From Thermodesulfobacteriota bacterium (lineage in GTDB: Bacteria > Desulfobacterota > Desulfobacteria > Desulfobacterales > Desulfosudaceae), in contig JBFMDX010000002.1 of NCBI GenBank assembly GCA_040753795.1, forward strand, positions 1-64,000: a stretch of DNA of 64,000 bases. The letters run 5' to 3'. Positions within the stretch are counted from its first letter, which is position 1. The number at the start of each line of letters is the position of its first letter. A program made the position numbers and the translations under genes. The notes below the pieces were generated by a model, which was not told where the DNA came from, did no database searches, and saw nothing but the letters and a program-made list of their open reading frames with translations. Shown in pieces: positions 8,844 to 17,474 of this stretch.

Positions 8844-10796
8844 ATGACACAAATTGATATCGCACGGATCATCGGCGGCATCGGGACGCTGGATGAGGCC
8901 CGGAAGGTTTTTGAAAAGAAGATGGACGCGGCCAATCTGGCCAAAATCAATAAAATCAAAACCGAGGCGGCCCTGATCAAGATCGCCAACGCCATTGCCA
9001 TGGGCCAGCCGGACGCGGTTTTTGTCAACTCCGGTTCGGCCGAGGACAAGCAGTGGGTCCGCAACCACGCCCTGGAAAAAGGCGAGGAAGCGCCCCTGGC
9101 CATGAAGAACCACACCATTCATTTTGATTTAAAGGACGAGCAGGGACGGATCATCGACCGGACCTACTATATCATCAATGAAGGCGAACCCATCAGTTCC
9201 CTGGCCAAGAAAATGCTCCGGCAGCAGGCTACCGAAGAGGTCCGCGCCCACATGACCGGCATCATGCGCGGCAAGACCCTGATCGTGGGATTTTACTCCC
9301 GGGGACCGGCCGGCGCGCCGGTCTCCAATCCGGCCATCGAAATTACTTCTTCGGCCTACGTTACCCACAGCGCCGAAATTCTCTACCGCAATATTTTCGA
9401 CCGGTTTGACGCCGAAGTGAAGGCCCGGGGCCACTTCTTCGCCAACATTCACAGCGAAGGGAAAAACCGGACCGAGGACCTGCCCAACGCCCGGGTATTC
9501 ATGGACAGAAAAGACCGCACCACCTACAGCTTCAACTGCACCTACGCCGGCAACACCCTGATGATGAAAAAAGGCAACCATCGCTTCGCGGTGGACAAGG
9601 CGGTTTACGAAGGCCAGGGTCTGGAAGCGGCCGAGCACATGTTTATTACCGGTATCCAGGGGCCCGGCGGCCGGGTGACCTGGTGCGCCGGCGCGGCCCC
9701 CAGCGGCTGCGGCAAGACCACCACCGCCATGGCCGGGAACTTTTTCGTGGGCGATGACCTGGCCCAGATGTGGATCGAAAAGAGCGATGGCTCCATCCGC
9801 TCCATCAACCCGGAGTGCGGCATCTTCGGCATTGTCGAGGACGTCAACATGGAAGGCGATCCCATGCTCATGGCCAAACTCAGAAACGAGGGGGCCGAGG
9901 TCATCTGGTCCAACGTGCTGATCGACGAGAACAAGGTCCCCCACTGGGTCGGCAACGGCGAAATCATGCCGGACAAGGGGTTTAACTTCCAGGGCAAATG
10001 GGAAAAGGGCATGGTCGACGCCAAGGGCAAGCCCGTGCCGCCGTCCCACCCCAACGCCCGCTGCACCATCTCCTCCACGGCCCTGGCCAACTACTCGGAC
10101 AAGGCCGAGGACCCGGCCGGCGTGGAGACCCGGATCATCACCTACAGCGGCCGCGATGCCGACACCATGCCCCCGGTCTGGGTGGCCCCGGATTCCGAGT
10201 ACGGCGTCTTTATCGGGGCCTGTATCGTTTCCGCGGCCACGGCCACGGAAGTCGGCGCCTCCGGCGTCAAGCGGGCGCCCTGGGCCAACGCGCCGTTTAT
10301 TCCGGGCGCACTGGGAGACTACATGGCCTCCCAGTTCGAGTTCTTCGGCAGCAAAAAGATCGCCGCCGACAAGCGGCCCATCATGGCCGGGCTGAACTAT
10401 TTTCTCACGGACGCGGCCCGGGGCGGAACATCGCCCAAACTCCTGGGCGAGAAAAAGGACGTCAAGGTCTGGCTGGGCTGGCTGGAGCGCATGGCCCACG
10501 GCGATGTCGCGTCCATTGACACGCCCATCGGCCGGCTGCCGAAATACGATGACCTTAAGGCCCTGTTCTCTTCGCTGATCAACAAGCCGTACTCCTACGA
10601 ACTGTACGAAAAGCAGTTCTCGATTTACGTGGACAACATCCTGGCCCGGCTGAATCTGCAGGAAGAAGCCTACCGTAAGGACGAAAACATCCCCGACCGT
10701 TTCTTTGAAATCCTGAACGAGCAGAGAAAGGCACTGGAAGCGCTCAAGGCGAAGTTCGGCGCCATCGTCAAACCCAAGCAACTGGAAAGCATGTAG
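8844..10796 (+). CDS. pckG: phosphoenolpyruvate carboxykinase (GTP)
   Basis: The 650-residue protein is a GTP-type PEPCK. The P-loop SGCGKTTT spans residues 287-294 with the reactive Cys at 289. FFVGDDLAQMWI, NPECGIFGIVEDVNMEGDP, VIWSNVLIDENKVPHWVG, a NARCTISS segment and KRAPWANAPFIPGALGDYMASQFEFF follow. It interconverts oxaloacetate and PEP and so links the methylmalonyl-CoA/succinate branch at the right of the window to gluconeogenesis. It is somewhat longer than the usual ~600 residues. A strong AAGGAGGAGG ribosome-binding site precedes the ATG, and a clear terminator follows, so it is probably monocistronic. Confidence 0.95.
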   Translation: MTQIDIARIIGGIGTLDEARKVFEKKMDAANLAKINKIKTEAALIKIANAIAMGQPDAVFVNSGSAEDKQWVRNHALEKGEEAPLAMKNHTIHFDLKDEQGRIIDRTYYIINEGEPISSLAKKMLRQQATEEVRAHMTGIMRGKTLIVGFYSRGPAGAPVSNPAIEITSSAYVTHSAEILYRNIFDRFDAEVKARGHFFANIHSEGKNRTEDLPNARVFMDRKDRTTYSFNCTYAGNTLMMKKGNHRFAVDKAVYEGQGLEAAEHMFITGIQGPGGRVTWCAGAAPSGCGKTTTAMAGNFFVGDDLAQMWIEKSDGSIRSINPECGIFGIVEDVNMEGDPMLMAKLRNEGAEVIWSNVLIDENKVPHWVGNGEIMPDKGFNFQGKWEKGMVDAKGKPVPPSHPNARCTISSTALANYSDKAEDPAGVETRIITYSGRDADTMPPVWVAPDSEYGVFIGACIVSAATATEVGASGVKRAPWANAPFIPGALGDYMASQFEFFGSKKIAADKRPIMAGLNYFLTDAARGGTSPKLLGEKKDVKVWLGWLERMAHGDVASIDTPIGRLPKYDDLKALFSSLINKPYSYELYEKQFSIYVDNILARLNLQEEAYRKDENIPDRFFEILNEQRKALEALKAKFGAIVKPKQLESM

Positions 10797-10817
10797 CGCC
10801 CGCTGCTATAATTTTAC

Positions 10818-10859
10818 AAAAGGCCATCCGCGATCACCCGATCCGGATGGCCTTTTTTG
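10818..10859 (+). terminator. Rho-independent terminator after pckG
   Basis: The stem AAAAGGCCATCCG / CGGATGGCCTTTTTT has a 13-base loop and ends in a T-run, 21 bases after the pckG stop. Confidence 0.9.
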
Positions 10860-11077
10860 TAAATCCCGCGGTCGGCGGATTATAAGTCAGGATGTAAAAG
10901 AACATAAGCAACGATGCCCCTGCCCGTTGACATTCCCTCTGTTTTCCTTCAATATCAAACAAACATTTATTTGAAGGAAAACCGTTTGAATTCTTTTGCT
11001 TTTCACCCACAAACCGGTTCATTAACGACGCATTATATTGGCGATAAGCGCAAACCCGGATGACCCAGGAAGATAAT

Positions 11078-12028
11078 ATGAAAAAAATTTTGATAACCGG
11101 AGCGGCAGGTAACCTGGGCAGCCTGCTGGCCAGATTCATTCTCGAAAATGAAAAAGATCTTAAACTGATTCTCATGCGGCACCAGGCAAAGGTACCCGAT
11201 GATATCTCAGAGAGCCCGGGAGTGACTCTAAGACAAGCCGATCTTTCCAATCCGGATACGCTCTACGACTGCCTGGATGGCGTGGACATCATCGTCCATT
11301 TTGCCGGCGTGCTGTTTAAAGCCAATCCTGAAAAATTTCTCCCTGTAACCAACACCCGGTATTTCCAGAATCTGGTTGACGTTGGAAAGAAGAAGAATGT
11401 TAAAAAAATCATATTGATCAGTTTTCCGCATGTGGAGGGGCCTACCGGCCGAAATAATCCGGCCATCGGCAGGCTGGACGGTCAGCCCGTGTCGGTTCAT
11501 GCCACAACGCGGCTCGAGGAAGAACAATACCTGTTTAAAGAGGTGGAACAACCCATATCTCTCCGGGCGGGCATGGTATACGGCCAGGGAATTTTGATGA
11601 TCGATGCCGCGCAATGGTTCGCGAAAAAATGGCTTCTCGGGGTCTGGAAGGAACCGACGGAAATCCATCTGATCTCAAAAACCGATTTCTGCCGGGCGGT
11701 GGTGGCGGCCGTGAAGAACGGGGACGCCAAAGGCATTTATCATATCGGCGACGAGGGCGATGATACCCTCCAGTCCTTTCTCGATCTGGCCTGTGACGCC
11801 TGGGGCTGTAAAAGGCCATGGCGGATGCCGCTGTGGCTCATTTATGCCGCCGCCGCCGGATTTGAGATGGCTTCCAGTATTTTCGGCACCAAAAGTCCCC
11901 TGACCCGGGACTTTATCGATATCGGCCGTGTTTCTTACTTTGGCGATACGTCCCGTTTCAGACGAGAGTTGTTGCCCGACCTTACATTTCGGAATATTGC
12001 TGAGGGGCTCGAAGAACTGAAAGCATAA
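11078..12028 (+). CDS. NAD(P)-dependent epimerase/dehydratase (extended SDR)
   Basis: The Rossmann motif ILITGAAGNLGSLLARFIL (residues 4-22) and DGVDIIVHFAGVLFKANPEKF show an atypical extended short-chain dehydrogenase. The family's usual YxxxK pair is not evident; the region after IILISFPHVEGPTG has HATTRLEEEQYLF in its place, as in NmrA-like members. Substrate and pathway are unknown. I choose ATG 11078, which has AGGAAG at the right distance. An ATG six codons upstream lacks one. About 280 bases separate it from pckG with only the terminator recognisable. Confidence 0.75.
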   Translation: MKKILITGAAGNLGSLLARFILENEKDLKLILMRHQAKVPDDISESPGVTLRQADLSNPDTLYDCLDGVDIIVHFAGVLFKANPEKFLPVTNTRYFQNLVDVGKKKNVKKIILISFPHVEGPTGRNNPAIGRLDGQPVSVHATTRLEEEQYLFKEVEQPISLRAGMVYGQGILMIDAAQWFAKKWLLGVWKEPTEIHLISKTDFCRAVVAAVKNGDAKGIYHIGDEGDDTLQSFLDLACDAWGCKRPWRMPLWLIYAAAAGFEMASSIFGTKSPLTRDFIDIGRVSYFGDTSRFRRELLPDLTFRNIAEGLEELKA

Positions 12029-12030
12029 AT

Positions 12031-12047
12031 CCCTGCCCGTTGCAGCG
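12031..12047. repeat. fragment of the R-type repeat
   Basis: CCCTGCCCGTTGCAGCG repeats the left end of the R elements at 1436 and 12912 but is not followed by the rest of them. It lies directly after the stop of the preceding gene. Confidence 0.5.
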
Positions 12048-12116
12048 CCGTCACGCTGAAGGCCGGGTGCTGCCGGACGGATAGTAAAGATAAGGACATA
12101 TAATAAGGAAGACCGC

Positions 12117-12290
12117 GGGGAATGGTTTTGTTCGCTCACCTGATCATTTTGGGCGGGTTCATCGTCCCCGGCTGAATTTCTCGAACTCGGGCTGACGCCC
12201 TCAAACAGCGAGAAATTCTTTACGCCGGGGACATCGAACCCTTTCTCCCCAAAATGATCAACGTTCGCTCCCAAAGCCCTTTTCCCGCGG
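12117..12290. repeat. long imperfect palindrome P1 (forward polarity)
   Basis: The left arm carries TTCGCTC, ATCATTTTGGGCGGG, ATCGTCCCCGG and GAATTTCTCGAACTCGGGCT. The right arm carries CCCTCAAACAGCGAGAAATTC, CCGGGGACATCGA, CCCCAAAATGATCA and GAACGTTCGCTC in reverse order. The arms pair over about 75 bp, with fixed asymmetric bulges shared with the other P elements. The rest of the gap 12029-12398 holds only the R fragment and AT-rich sequence before the next gene. Confidence 0.88.
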
Positions 12291-12398
12291 TCGGTAATAA
12301 TCTTAGATGAATCACCATTCGGATCGATTCGAAGCGGTAATAATAAAACCGGCAATTTAAAAAATTGTTTTATATTATTGGGTAATAAGGGCGAAGAT

Positions 12399-12884
12399 AT
12401 GGAATGGGTTTCAGCTTTGTTTGGATTTGCTATGGGGCTACTTGCTACCCTGGTTGGGGTTAGACTTCAAAGGAGTTGGCAAGAGCATGATGATAACCAA
12501 TTTTGTCAGAATATTCTTAAAAGCCTCATTGTTGAAATTCAAAACGGCCTTGAACGAACAAAGAGTCTAACCAGTTTGCGCGATCAAAGTAAAATTTCAT
12601 TCGGACGTATTTATATTGCCTTATGGGGTTCTGTCAGTCAGAGGTTAGCTGGAAGTTTAAAAGATGGTGAGGTCCTCAACCTGCTTCATCAAATTTATTA
12701 TCGTTTTGACCTGATAAATTTCAACTTTGAAAAAAACCGTCCGGAAGCAAGTGGAGCGTTTGCTGCAACTTATGTCGAAGAGATAGAAAACAATCTTAAT
12801 CTGTTGAAAAACCGCATTGGTTTGAAGGACACAGCTATTCTAACGACCGGTTCAGCCGATGCAAAAAGAATTGTAGCGAACTAA
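12399..12884 (+). CDS. hypothetical membrane-anchored protein in a palindrome-bracketed unit
   Basis: The protein (161 residues from ATG 12399) has one N-terminal membrane segment (WVSALFGFAMGLLATLVGVRL) and a predicted cytoplasmic helical body with a Leu/Asn-rich region near the end. I do not recognise a family. A TTG at 12378 would add seven residues. The gene is AT-rich beside GC-rich neighbours and lies between palindromes P1 and R2, each with its CTGTTTGAG arm toward it. Confidence 0.65.
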   Translation: MEWVSALFGFAMGLLATLVGVRLQRSWQEHDDNQFCQNILKSLIVEIQNGLERTKSLTSLRDQSKISFGRIYIALWGSVSQRLAGSLKDGEVLNLLHQIYYRFDLINFNFEKNRPEASGAFAATYVEEIENNLNLLKNRIGLKDTAILTTGSADAKRIVAN

Positions 12885-12911
12885 TAGAGATGTTTGAAAT
12901 TCGGGGCTTGT

Positions 12912-13172
12912 CCCTGCCCGTTGCAACGCCGCCGAGCGTGAGCGATTTTTTCGGGGAAAGCGGGCAGACTGTTTGAGCGCCGGTTCCCGGAGAAAATATG
13001 ATAAAGGGAGGTTATGCTCGATCTGGAAGTCATGTTTTAATGCCGGTTCACAAGCGAGTTTCTGCCCGCGCCGAAAAAAGCGTTCGCGCGAGGGAAGTCA
13101 CGCCGCAGGCGTGGCCGGCGCTGCCGGGAAATGTTTCTTTTGGTACTTTTCTTTGCGCCAAAGAAAAGTACA
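12912..13172. repeat. palindromic repeat R2 (reverse polarity, with internal insertion)
   Basis: A copy of the repeat at 1436. It carries CCCTGCCCGTTGCAACGCC, the arm TTTTTTCGGGGAAAGCGGGC, CTGTTTGAG (12969-12977), CGAGTT (13055-13060), GCCCGCGCCGAAAAAAGC and the CTTTTCTTTG/CAAAGAAAAG hairpin at 13146-13168. About 77 bases separate CTGTTTGAG from CGAGTT here against 15 in R1. This accounts for most of the gap 12885-13231. Confidence 0.85.
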
Positions 13173-13231
13173 TATAAAAAAAATAAAATAAAGATAAACT
13201 ACCTTCATTATAAAAAAGAAAAAAAACAATA

Positions 13232-14563
13232 ATGACCAACACCCCCCACTCCCCACAAACCCCACAAAAAAAAATAAAAACCTGGGCCGTGGAAACGGCC
13301 CGGGTCATGTTCACCCGTCGCATGGCCGCCATGTTCTTTCTCGGCTTTTCCTCCGGCTTTCCGTTCTATATTATCAAAGACGTGCTCAAGGCCTGGATGA
13401 CGGACGCCGGCATCGACCTGGCCACCATCGGCCTGTTCTCGGCGGTCAGCCTACCTTATACCCTCAAGTTCCTCTGGTCGCCCCTCATGGACCGGTTCGT
13501 GCCGCCTTTTTTCGGCCGCCGCCGGGGCTGGATCCTCATCGCCCAGATCGGACTGGTGGCCGCCATCGCCGTTCTGGGGCAGTTTGATCCCGGGAAATCC
13601 CTGATCTGGATCGCCATCGCGGCCATGGCCGTGTCGTTTTTCGGGGCCAGTCAGGACATTGCCCTGGACGCCTTCCGGCGGGAGTACCTCTCGGAGGAGG
13701 AACTGGGCTTCGGCACCGGTGTGTGGATGAACGCCTGGCGTCTGGGCATGTACGTGTCCGTTGGCCTGGCTTTTCTCACGGCCGACGCCCGCGTGGATTG
13801 GGCCACCATCCACCTGCTGCTGGCGGCCATGATGGTTGTGGGCATCGTCACCACCCTGATGGTGCGCGAGCCGGACATGCCGCCGGAAGCGCCGCGCTCC
13901 CTGCAGGCCGCCATCATCGAACCGTTTACCGAATTCTTCCGGCGGGACGGGGCTTTCATCATTCTGCTGTTCATCCTGCTCTATAAACTCGGGGACAACA
14001 TGGCCGGCGCCCTGAACATTCCCTTTATCCTGAAAATGGGCTTTTCCAAAACCGAATATCTTGTTATTGTCAAGGGCATCGGCATGATGGGGATGTTCGG
14101 CGGCGTCCTGCTGGGCGGCGCGCTCATGATCCGCCTCGGCATTGCCCGGTCCCTGTGGGTATTCGGCGCGTTCCAGGCCGTTTCCACGGCCGGCTTTGCC
14201 CTGCTGGTCATTATCGATCATGAGTCCCGGTTCTGGGTCGCGCACCGCCAGTCCCTGCTCTCCGCCATTGTCTGCTTTGAATTTTTTTCCACCGGCCTGG
14301 GCCAGGCGGCCTACGCCACTTACATGGCGGTGAAAACCAACCGCCAGTTCACCGCCACCCAGTACGCCCTGCTGACCAGTCTCATGGCCGTGCCGGGCGC
14401 CCTGGCCGCCATGGTCACCGGGTATATGGCGGAGTATCTGGGCTGGAGCGGGTTTTACATAACCTGCGCCCTGCTGGCCGTTCCCGGCATGCTGCTGCTC
14501 TTAAAACTGGCGCCCTGGAACGCCACCAACCGGGAACTGGATGATGGAGGATCGGAAAAATGA
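13232..14563 (+). CDS. AmpG-like MFS transporter (muropeptide permease family)
   Basis: The 443-residue protein has about 12 membrane segments and the AmpG signature: LGFSSGFPFYIIKDVLKAW, then DAGIDLATIGLFS and SLPYTLKFLWSPLMDRF, then GASQDIALDAFRREYL. AmpG imports GlcNAc-anhydroMurNAc peptides for cell-wall recycling; relatives without proven substrate are common, so the substrate is inferred. The N-terminal ~20 residues are Pro/Lys-rich and A-rich in codons, which may mean a later start (Met at 27 or 31). Its last four bases overlap the DUF6178 gene. Confidence 0.85.
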   Translation: MTNTPHSPQTPQKKIKTWAVETARVMFTRRMAAMFFLGFSSGFPFYIIKDVLKAWMTDAGIDLATIGLFSAVSLPYTLKFLWSPLMDRFVPPFFGRRRGWILIAQIGLVAAIAVLGQFDPGKSLIWIAIAAMAVSFFGASQDIALDAFRREYLSEEELGFGTGVWMNAWRLGMYVSVGLAFLTADARVDWATIHLLLAAMMVVGIVTTLMVREPDMPPEAPRSLQAAIIEPFTEFFRRDGAFIILLFILLYKLGDNMAGALNIPFILKMGFSKTEYLVIVKGIGMMGMFGGVLLGGALMIRLGIARSLWVFGAFQAVSTAGFALLVIIDHESRFWVAHRQSLLSAIVCFEFFSTGLGQAAYATYMAVKTNRQFTATQYALLTSLMAVPGALAAMVTGYMAEYLGWSGFYITCALLAVPGMLLLLKLAPWNATNRELDDGGSEK

Positions 14564-16260
14564 AAGCCATTCAGAAGAAGATCACGGCCCTGGCCGAAGA
14601 ACGGCGGCGCATTCTGGCTCTGCCGCCCGGACAGGCCATGGACGCCATCATCAGCTCACCGGACGGCCAGGCCATCGTCCACTCCATGGCCGACCAGGAT
14701 TTTCACCTGCTGGTCAACGGAATCGGCCCGGATGACGCCCTGGAGCTGCTGTCCCTGGCGTCCAACCGGCAATGGGAATATATCCTGGACATGGAGGCCT
14801 GGAACCGGGAGCAGATCGAAAGCAAGCCGGTGGTCACCTGGTTCAACCTGCTCATGGAGGCGGATGAAGACCGGTTTGTTACCTGGATGCTAACGGAGAA
14901 GATCGACTTTCTGGAGTTGTTTCTGAACTACAATATCGAAAGCGGTTTCCGGGCCCACGACCAGGATGCCTCTGAAATCAGCGACGACTATTTTACTTTT
15001 GACGACATCCATTATGTCCGCTTTGTCCGCCGGGAGCATCCCGGTTCGGTCGTTAATAAGGAGGACGTGGCTTTCCGCGACGACGTGCTCTTTCGCTTTC
15101 TGCGCAAAGTGGCGGAAAAGGATCACCCGGCTTTTCAGGCGATTCTGGCCTATGCCGCCAATGTGCTGCCGGCCGAAGCCGAGGAGGAAGCCTACCGGCT
15201 GCGAAGCGTCCGGCTGGCTGAAAAAGGGCTGCTGCCCTTTGCGGAAGCCGTCGGTATTTACCAGCCGGTCCGGTCCGGTACACCGCTGCCAAAAAAACGC
15301 AAAGGCGTGGCGGTGGTGGATATCCGCCTCCCGGTTCCGGTCACGCCTTCCGGCCTGCCCGACCGCGAAACGGTTTTTTCGCGTGCCCTGGCCCTGATCG
15401 ACTCGTCGCAAACCCTGCTCGAACTTCAGGCCGAATTCGCCGCCCTGTGTAACCGGTTGGCCGTGGCCGATCAGTTGACGATCCGGGAAAAACGCGATTT
15501 GGAACACATTGTCCGCAAGGCCTGCGGCTATCTTCATATCGGGTTTACCGAACTCACCGGGCAGACCCTGCCGGATCCGGTCCGGGCGGCGGCGCTCATG
15601 GCCGGCCATTTTCTGGCCGATATTTTTAAAACCGGCTACAGCCGTGTCACGGCCGTCAAGAGCCGGGCCGAAAAATGGTACCGGAACAGCTGGTGCCGGA
15701 AAAACAACCTGCCGGTCAGTTTCTGGGGGGAAGAGCGTCAGGGAATCCTGGGCGGGCTGCTGGTCAAGCGGCCGCTTTTCTGCGATGCCCAACGTAACGG
15801 CATGTTCCGGGAGTTTGAAGGCCCGGCGGACGTGGCCGTGGCCCAGAGAGCCCTGGATCAGGTCATGACGCTGGACGCCCTGCTGTCGGTGATGGGCCTT
15901 GATCTTTCCCCGGTGTCACAGGAGGTGCTGACGGTCGAAAACCTGCTGCTGACCCTCTGGGCCAGGCACCATCTGGGGCTGCCGGAGATTGTGGATTTTA
16001 TCGATATCCGGGAGTTCCGCCCGTTTCTCAAGGAACTCCTGGGTGATGACGCCGGGCAGCCGGTTCCGGCCATCGGCGATGACATGAAGGAATCCTTTGC
16101 CTTCTGGCTGGCCGGCCGGACAGGCCGGGCGCCGGAAGACATCATTCAGGATGCCGGCCCGGTTCTGGAATCCTTTTTTTCCGGCATCGTGGAGGAGTAC
16201 GGCGCGGTACCGCCGGAATCCCTGGACCCCAAATTCATCGACCTGTTCCTGGTGTGCTGA
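14560..16260 (+). CDS. DUF6178 family protein
   Basis: The 566-residue, mostly helical, soluble protein matches what I remember of DUF6178, a family largely found in Desulfobacterota. MDAIISSPDGQAIVHSMADQD near the start, DDYFTFDDIHYVRF near 145 and SWCRKNNLPVSFWGEERQGI near 385 are characteristic. It has no signal peptide or membrane segment. Function is unknown. The start codon overlaps the transporter stop (ATGA), and its own stop overlaps the birA start (TGATG-type), so transporter, DUF6178 and biotin ligase form one transcript. Confidence 0.78.
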   Translation: MKAIQKKITALAEERRRILALPPGQAMDAIISSPDGQAIVHSMADQDFHLLVNGIGPDDALELLSLASNRQWEYILDMEAWNREQIESKPVVTWFNLLMEADEDRFVTWMLTEKIDFLELFLNYNIESGFRAHDQDASEISDDYFTFDDIHYVRFVRREHPGSVVNKEDVAFRDDVLFRFLRKVAEKDHPAFQAILAYAANVLPAEAEEEAYRLRSVRLAEKGLLPFAEAVGIYQPVRSGTPLPKKRKGVAVVDIRLPVPVTPSGLPDRETVFSRALALIDSSQTLLELQAEFAALCNRLAVADQLTIREKRDLEHIVRKACGYLHIGFTELTGQTLPDPVRAAALMAGHFLADIFKTGYSRVTAVKSRAEKWYRNSWCRKNNLPVSFWGEERQGILGGLLVKRPLFCDAQRNGMFREFEGPADVAVAQRALDQVMTLDALLSVMGLDLSPVSQEVLTVENLLLTLWARHHLGLPEIVDFIDIREFRPFLKELLGDDAGQPVPAIGDDMKESFAFWLAGRTGRAPEDIIQDAGPVLESFFSGIVEEYGAVPPESLDPKFIDLFLVC

Positions 16261-17036
16261 TGACCGACCTGATATCCGCCCCTGATATCCCCTGGCCCTG
16301 GGCGTTTCCGGGCCGGCAGGACCGGATTCATTATTTCCCGCGAACCGGCTCCACCATGGACGACGCCCGCCGCCTGGCGGACCGGGGCTGCCCTCATATG
16401 ACCGTGGTAATCGCCGGCGTTCAGACCAAGGGGCGCGGGAGGATGGACCGGACCTGGGCCTCGGACGACGGCGGGCTTTATTTTACCATGGTGATAAAGC
16501 CGGAAGGGGTGGTCCGGCCGGCGGAGGCCGTCAAATTCAATTTCATGGCCTCTCTGGCCCTGGCGGAGACCATCCGGGAGGAGTGCCGCGTCGACGCCCG
16601 GGTCAAATGGCCCAATGACCTGATGGTCGAGGGCCGGAAACTGTCGGGCATGCTTTCCGAAATGGAGGCCCCGGACGGCGTCATCGATTATGTGAATATC
16701 GGCATCGGCCTTAACGTCAACAACGACCCGCCGGCCATTGATCCCCCACCCGTCTCTCTCCGCTCCCTGACCGGCCGGTCATTCTCCCGGATCAGAATCC
16801 TCGGTCTTTTTCTGGACCGCTTCGAGGCGCTGCTGCAAAACCGCCCGGATTTTGCCGCCGTCATGACCGGATGGAAAAAATACGCCGGCAGCCTCAACCG
16901 CGAGGTGACCATCGTCACCCTCAGGGAAACCCTGCATGGATTTGCCGAGGACGTGGACGGCCAGGGCGCGCTGGTCCTGCGTCTTGCCGACGGAACGCGG
17001 CGGACCGTCTGCTGCGGGGACTGCTTTTACGGGTAA
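16260..17036 (+). CDS. birA: biotin--[acetyl-CoA-carboxylase] ligase (BirA/BPL, no HTH domain)
   Basis: FPRTGSTMDDARRLADRGC, the biotinyl-AMP loop KGRGRMDRTW (residues 57-66), and KWPNDLMVEGRKLSGMLSEM (116-135) with the active-site Lys identify a biotin protein ligase. The N-terminal DNA-binding domain of E. coli BirA is absent, so it should only biotinylate and not repress. A clear client is encoded in this window: the biotin-carrier domain at the end of the 56156-58219 protein (Lys 653). I use ATG 16260, which overlaps the previous stop. A GTG at 16254 is possible. Confidence 0.92.
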   Translation: MTDLISAPDIPWPWAFPGRQDRIHYFPRTGSTMDDARRLADRGCPHMTVVIAGVQTKGRGRMDRTWASDDGGLYFTMVIKPEGVVRPAEAVKFNFMASLALAETIREECRVDARVKWPNDLMVEGRKLSGMLSEMEAPDGVIDYVNIGIGLNVNNDPPAIDPPPVSLRSLTGRSFSRIRILGLFLDRFEALLQNRPDFAAVMTGWKKYAGSLNREVTIVTLRETLHGFAEDVDGQGALVLRLADGTRRTVCCGDCFYG

Positions 17037-17061
17037 TGCCAATTTGATGGAGGAAGAAAAA

Positions 17062-17373
17062 ATGCAGGTTCTCTTTATCATCAAATCCGATGACGCTGAA
17101 ACCGTGTATAACGCCATGCGCCTGGCCAATACCGGGGTGAAAAAAGGCGATGACGTCAGCGTGTTCATGCTGGGCAAAGGCGTCCTGTTCGAGCAGATCA
17201 GCACCGAGGCCTTTCCCGTGGCCGGGGAGATCGAACGGTTCGAAGGAGATTTCTATGTTTGAGGGGTGTGCATGAAAGCCCACGGTCTGGTGGGCAATAA
17301 AACCTGCCCCATCGCCTGGATGGACGACCTGTATGGCCTGATGGCGGAAGCCGACAAGGTGCTGACGTTTTAG
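17062..17373 (+). CDS. DsrE-like selenoprotein with UxxC motif (in-frame UGA at 17260)
   Basis: The frame from ATG 17062 (GGAGGAAGA upstream) meets TGA at codon 67, but reading through gives U-G-V-C-M-K and continues to TAG at 17371, 103 residues in all. The part before TGA (VLFIIKSDDAETVYNAMRL, DDVSVFMLGKGVLFEQIST) and the part after it (CPIAWMDDLYGLMAEADKVL) both match the DsrE/F sulfur-relay-like family. In that family the recoded position is normally Cys, in a CxxC pair. A stem GCCCAC/GTGGGC with loop GGTCTG lies 15 bases after the TGA. The product is probably a cytoplasmic thiol/selenol redox or sulfur-handling protein. Ordinary gene calling would truncate it at residue 66. Confidence 0.88.
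17278..17295 (+). promoter_or_regulatory. bacterial SECIS-like stem-loop
   Basis: GCCCAC-GGTCTG-GTGGGC forms a perfect 6-bp stem whose loop contains GGUCU, the apical motif of the E. coli fdhF SECIS element. The loop starts 21 bases after the UGA, within the spacing known for bacterial SECIS. It should recruit SelB with Sec-tRNA. Confidence 0.8.
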
Positions 17374-17374
17374 C

Positions 17375-17391
17375 CCCGGATGACGTCCGGG
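17375..17391 (+). terminator. weak hairpin after the selenoprotein gene
   Basis: CCCGGA-TGACG-TCCGGG is a perfect 6-bp stem directly after the TAG at 17371. No T-run follows, so termination is uncertain. Confidence 0.35.
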
Positions 17392-17474
17392 CTTGAAAAA
17401 GCATGGTATCTGGTTTATTTTCTTTTAAAAATCAAACCGATTAACCCGGGAAGGGAACCAAGAGGAGGTATTTC

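Noticed and set aside
9129-10781. Long open frame antisense to pckG
   Set aside because: It is a codon-bias shadow of a GC-rich gene, with low-complexity Gly/Val/Asp/His composition.
17062-17262. A 66-residue protein ending at the TGA at 17260
   Set aside because: The frame continues with family-like sequence, a UxxC motif and a SECIS-like hairpin, so the TGA is better read as selenocysteine.
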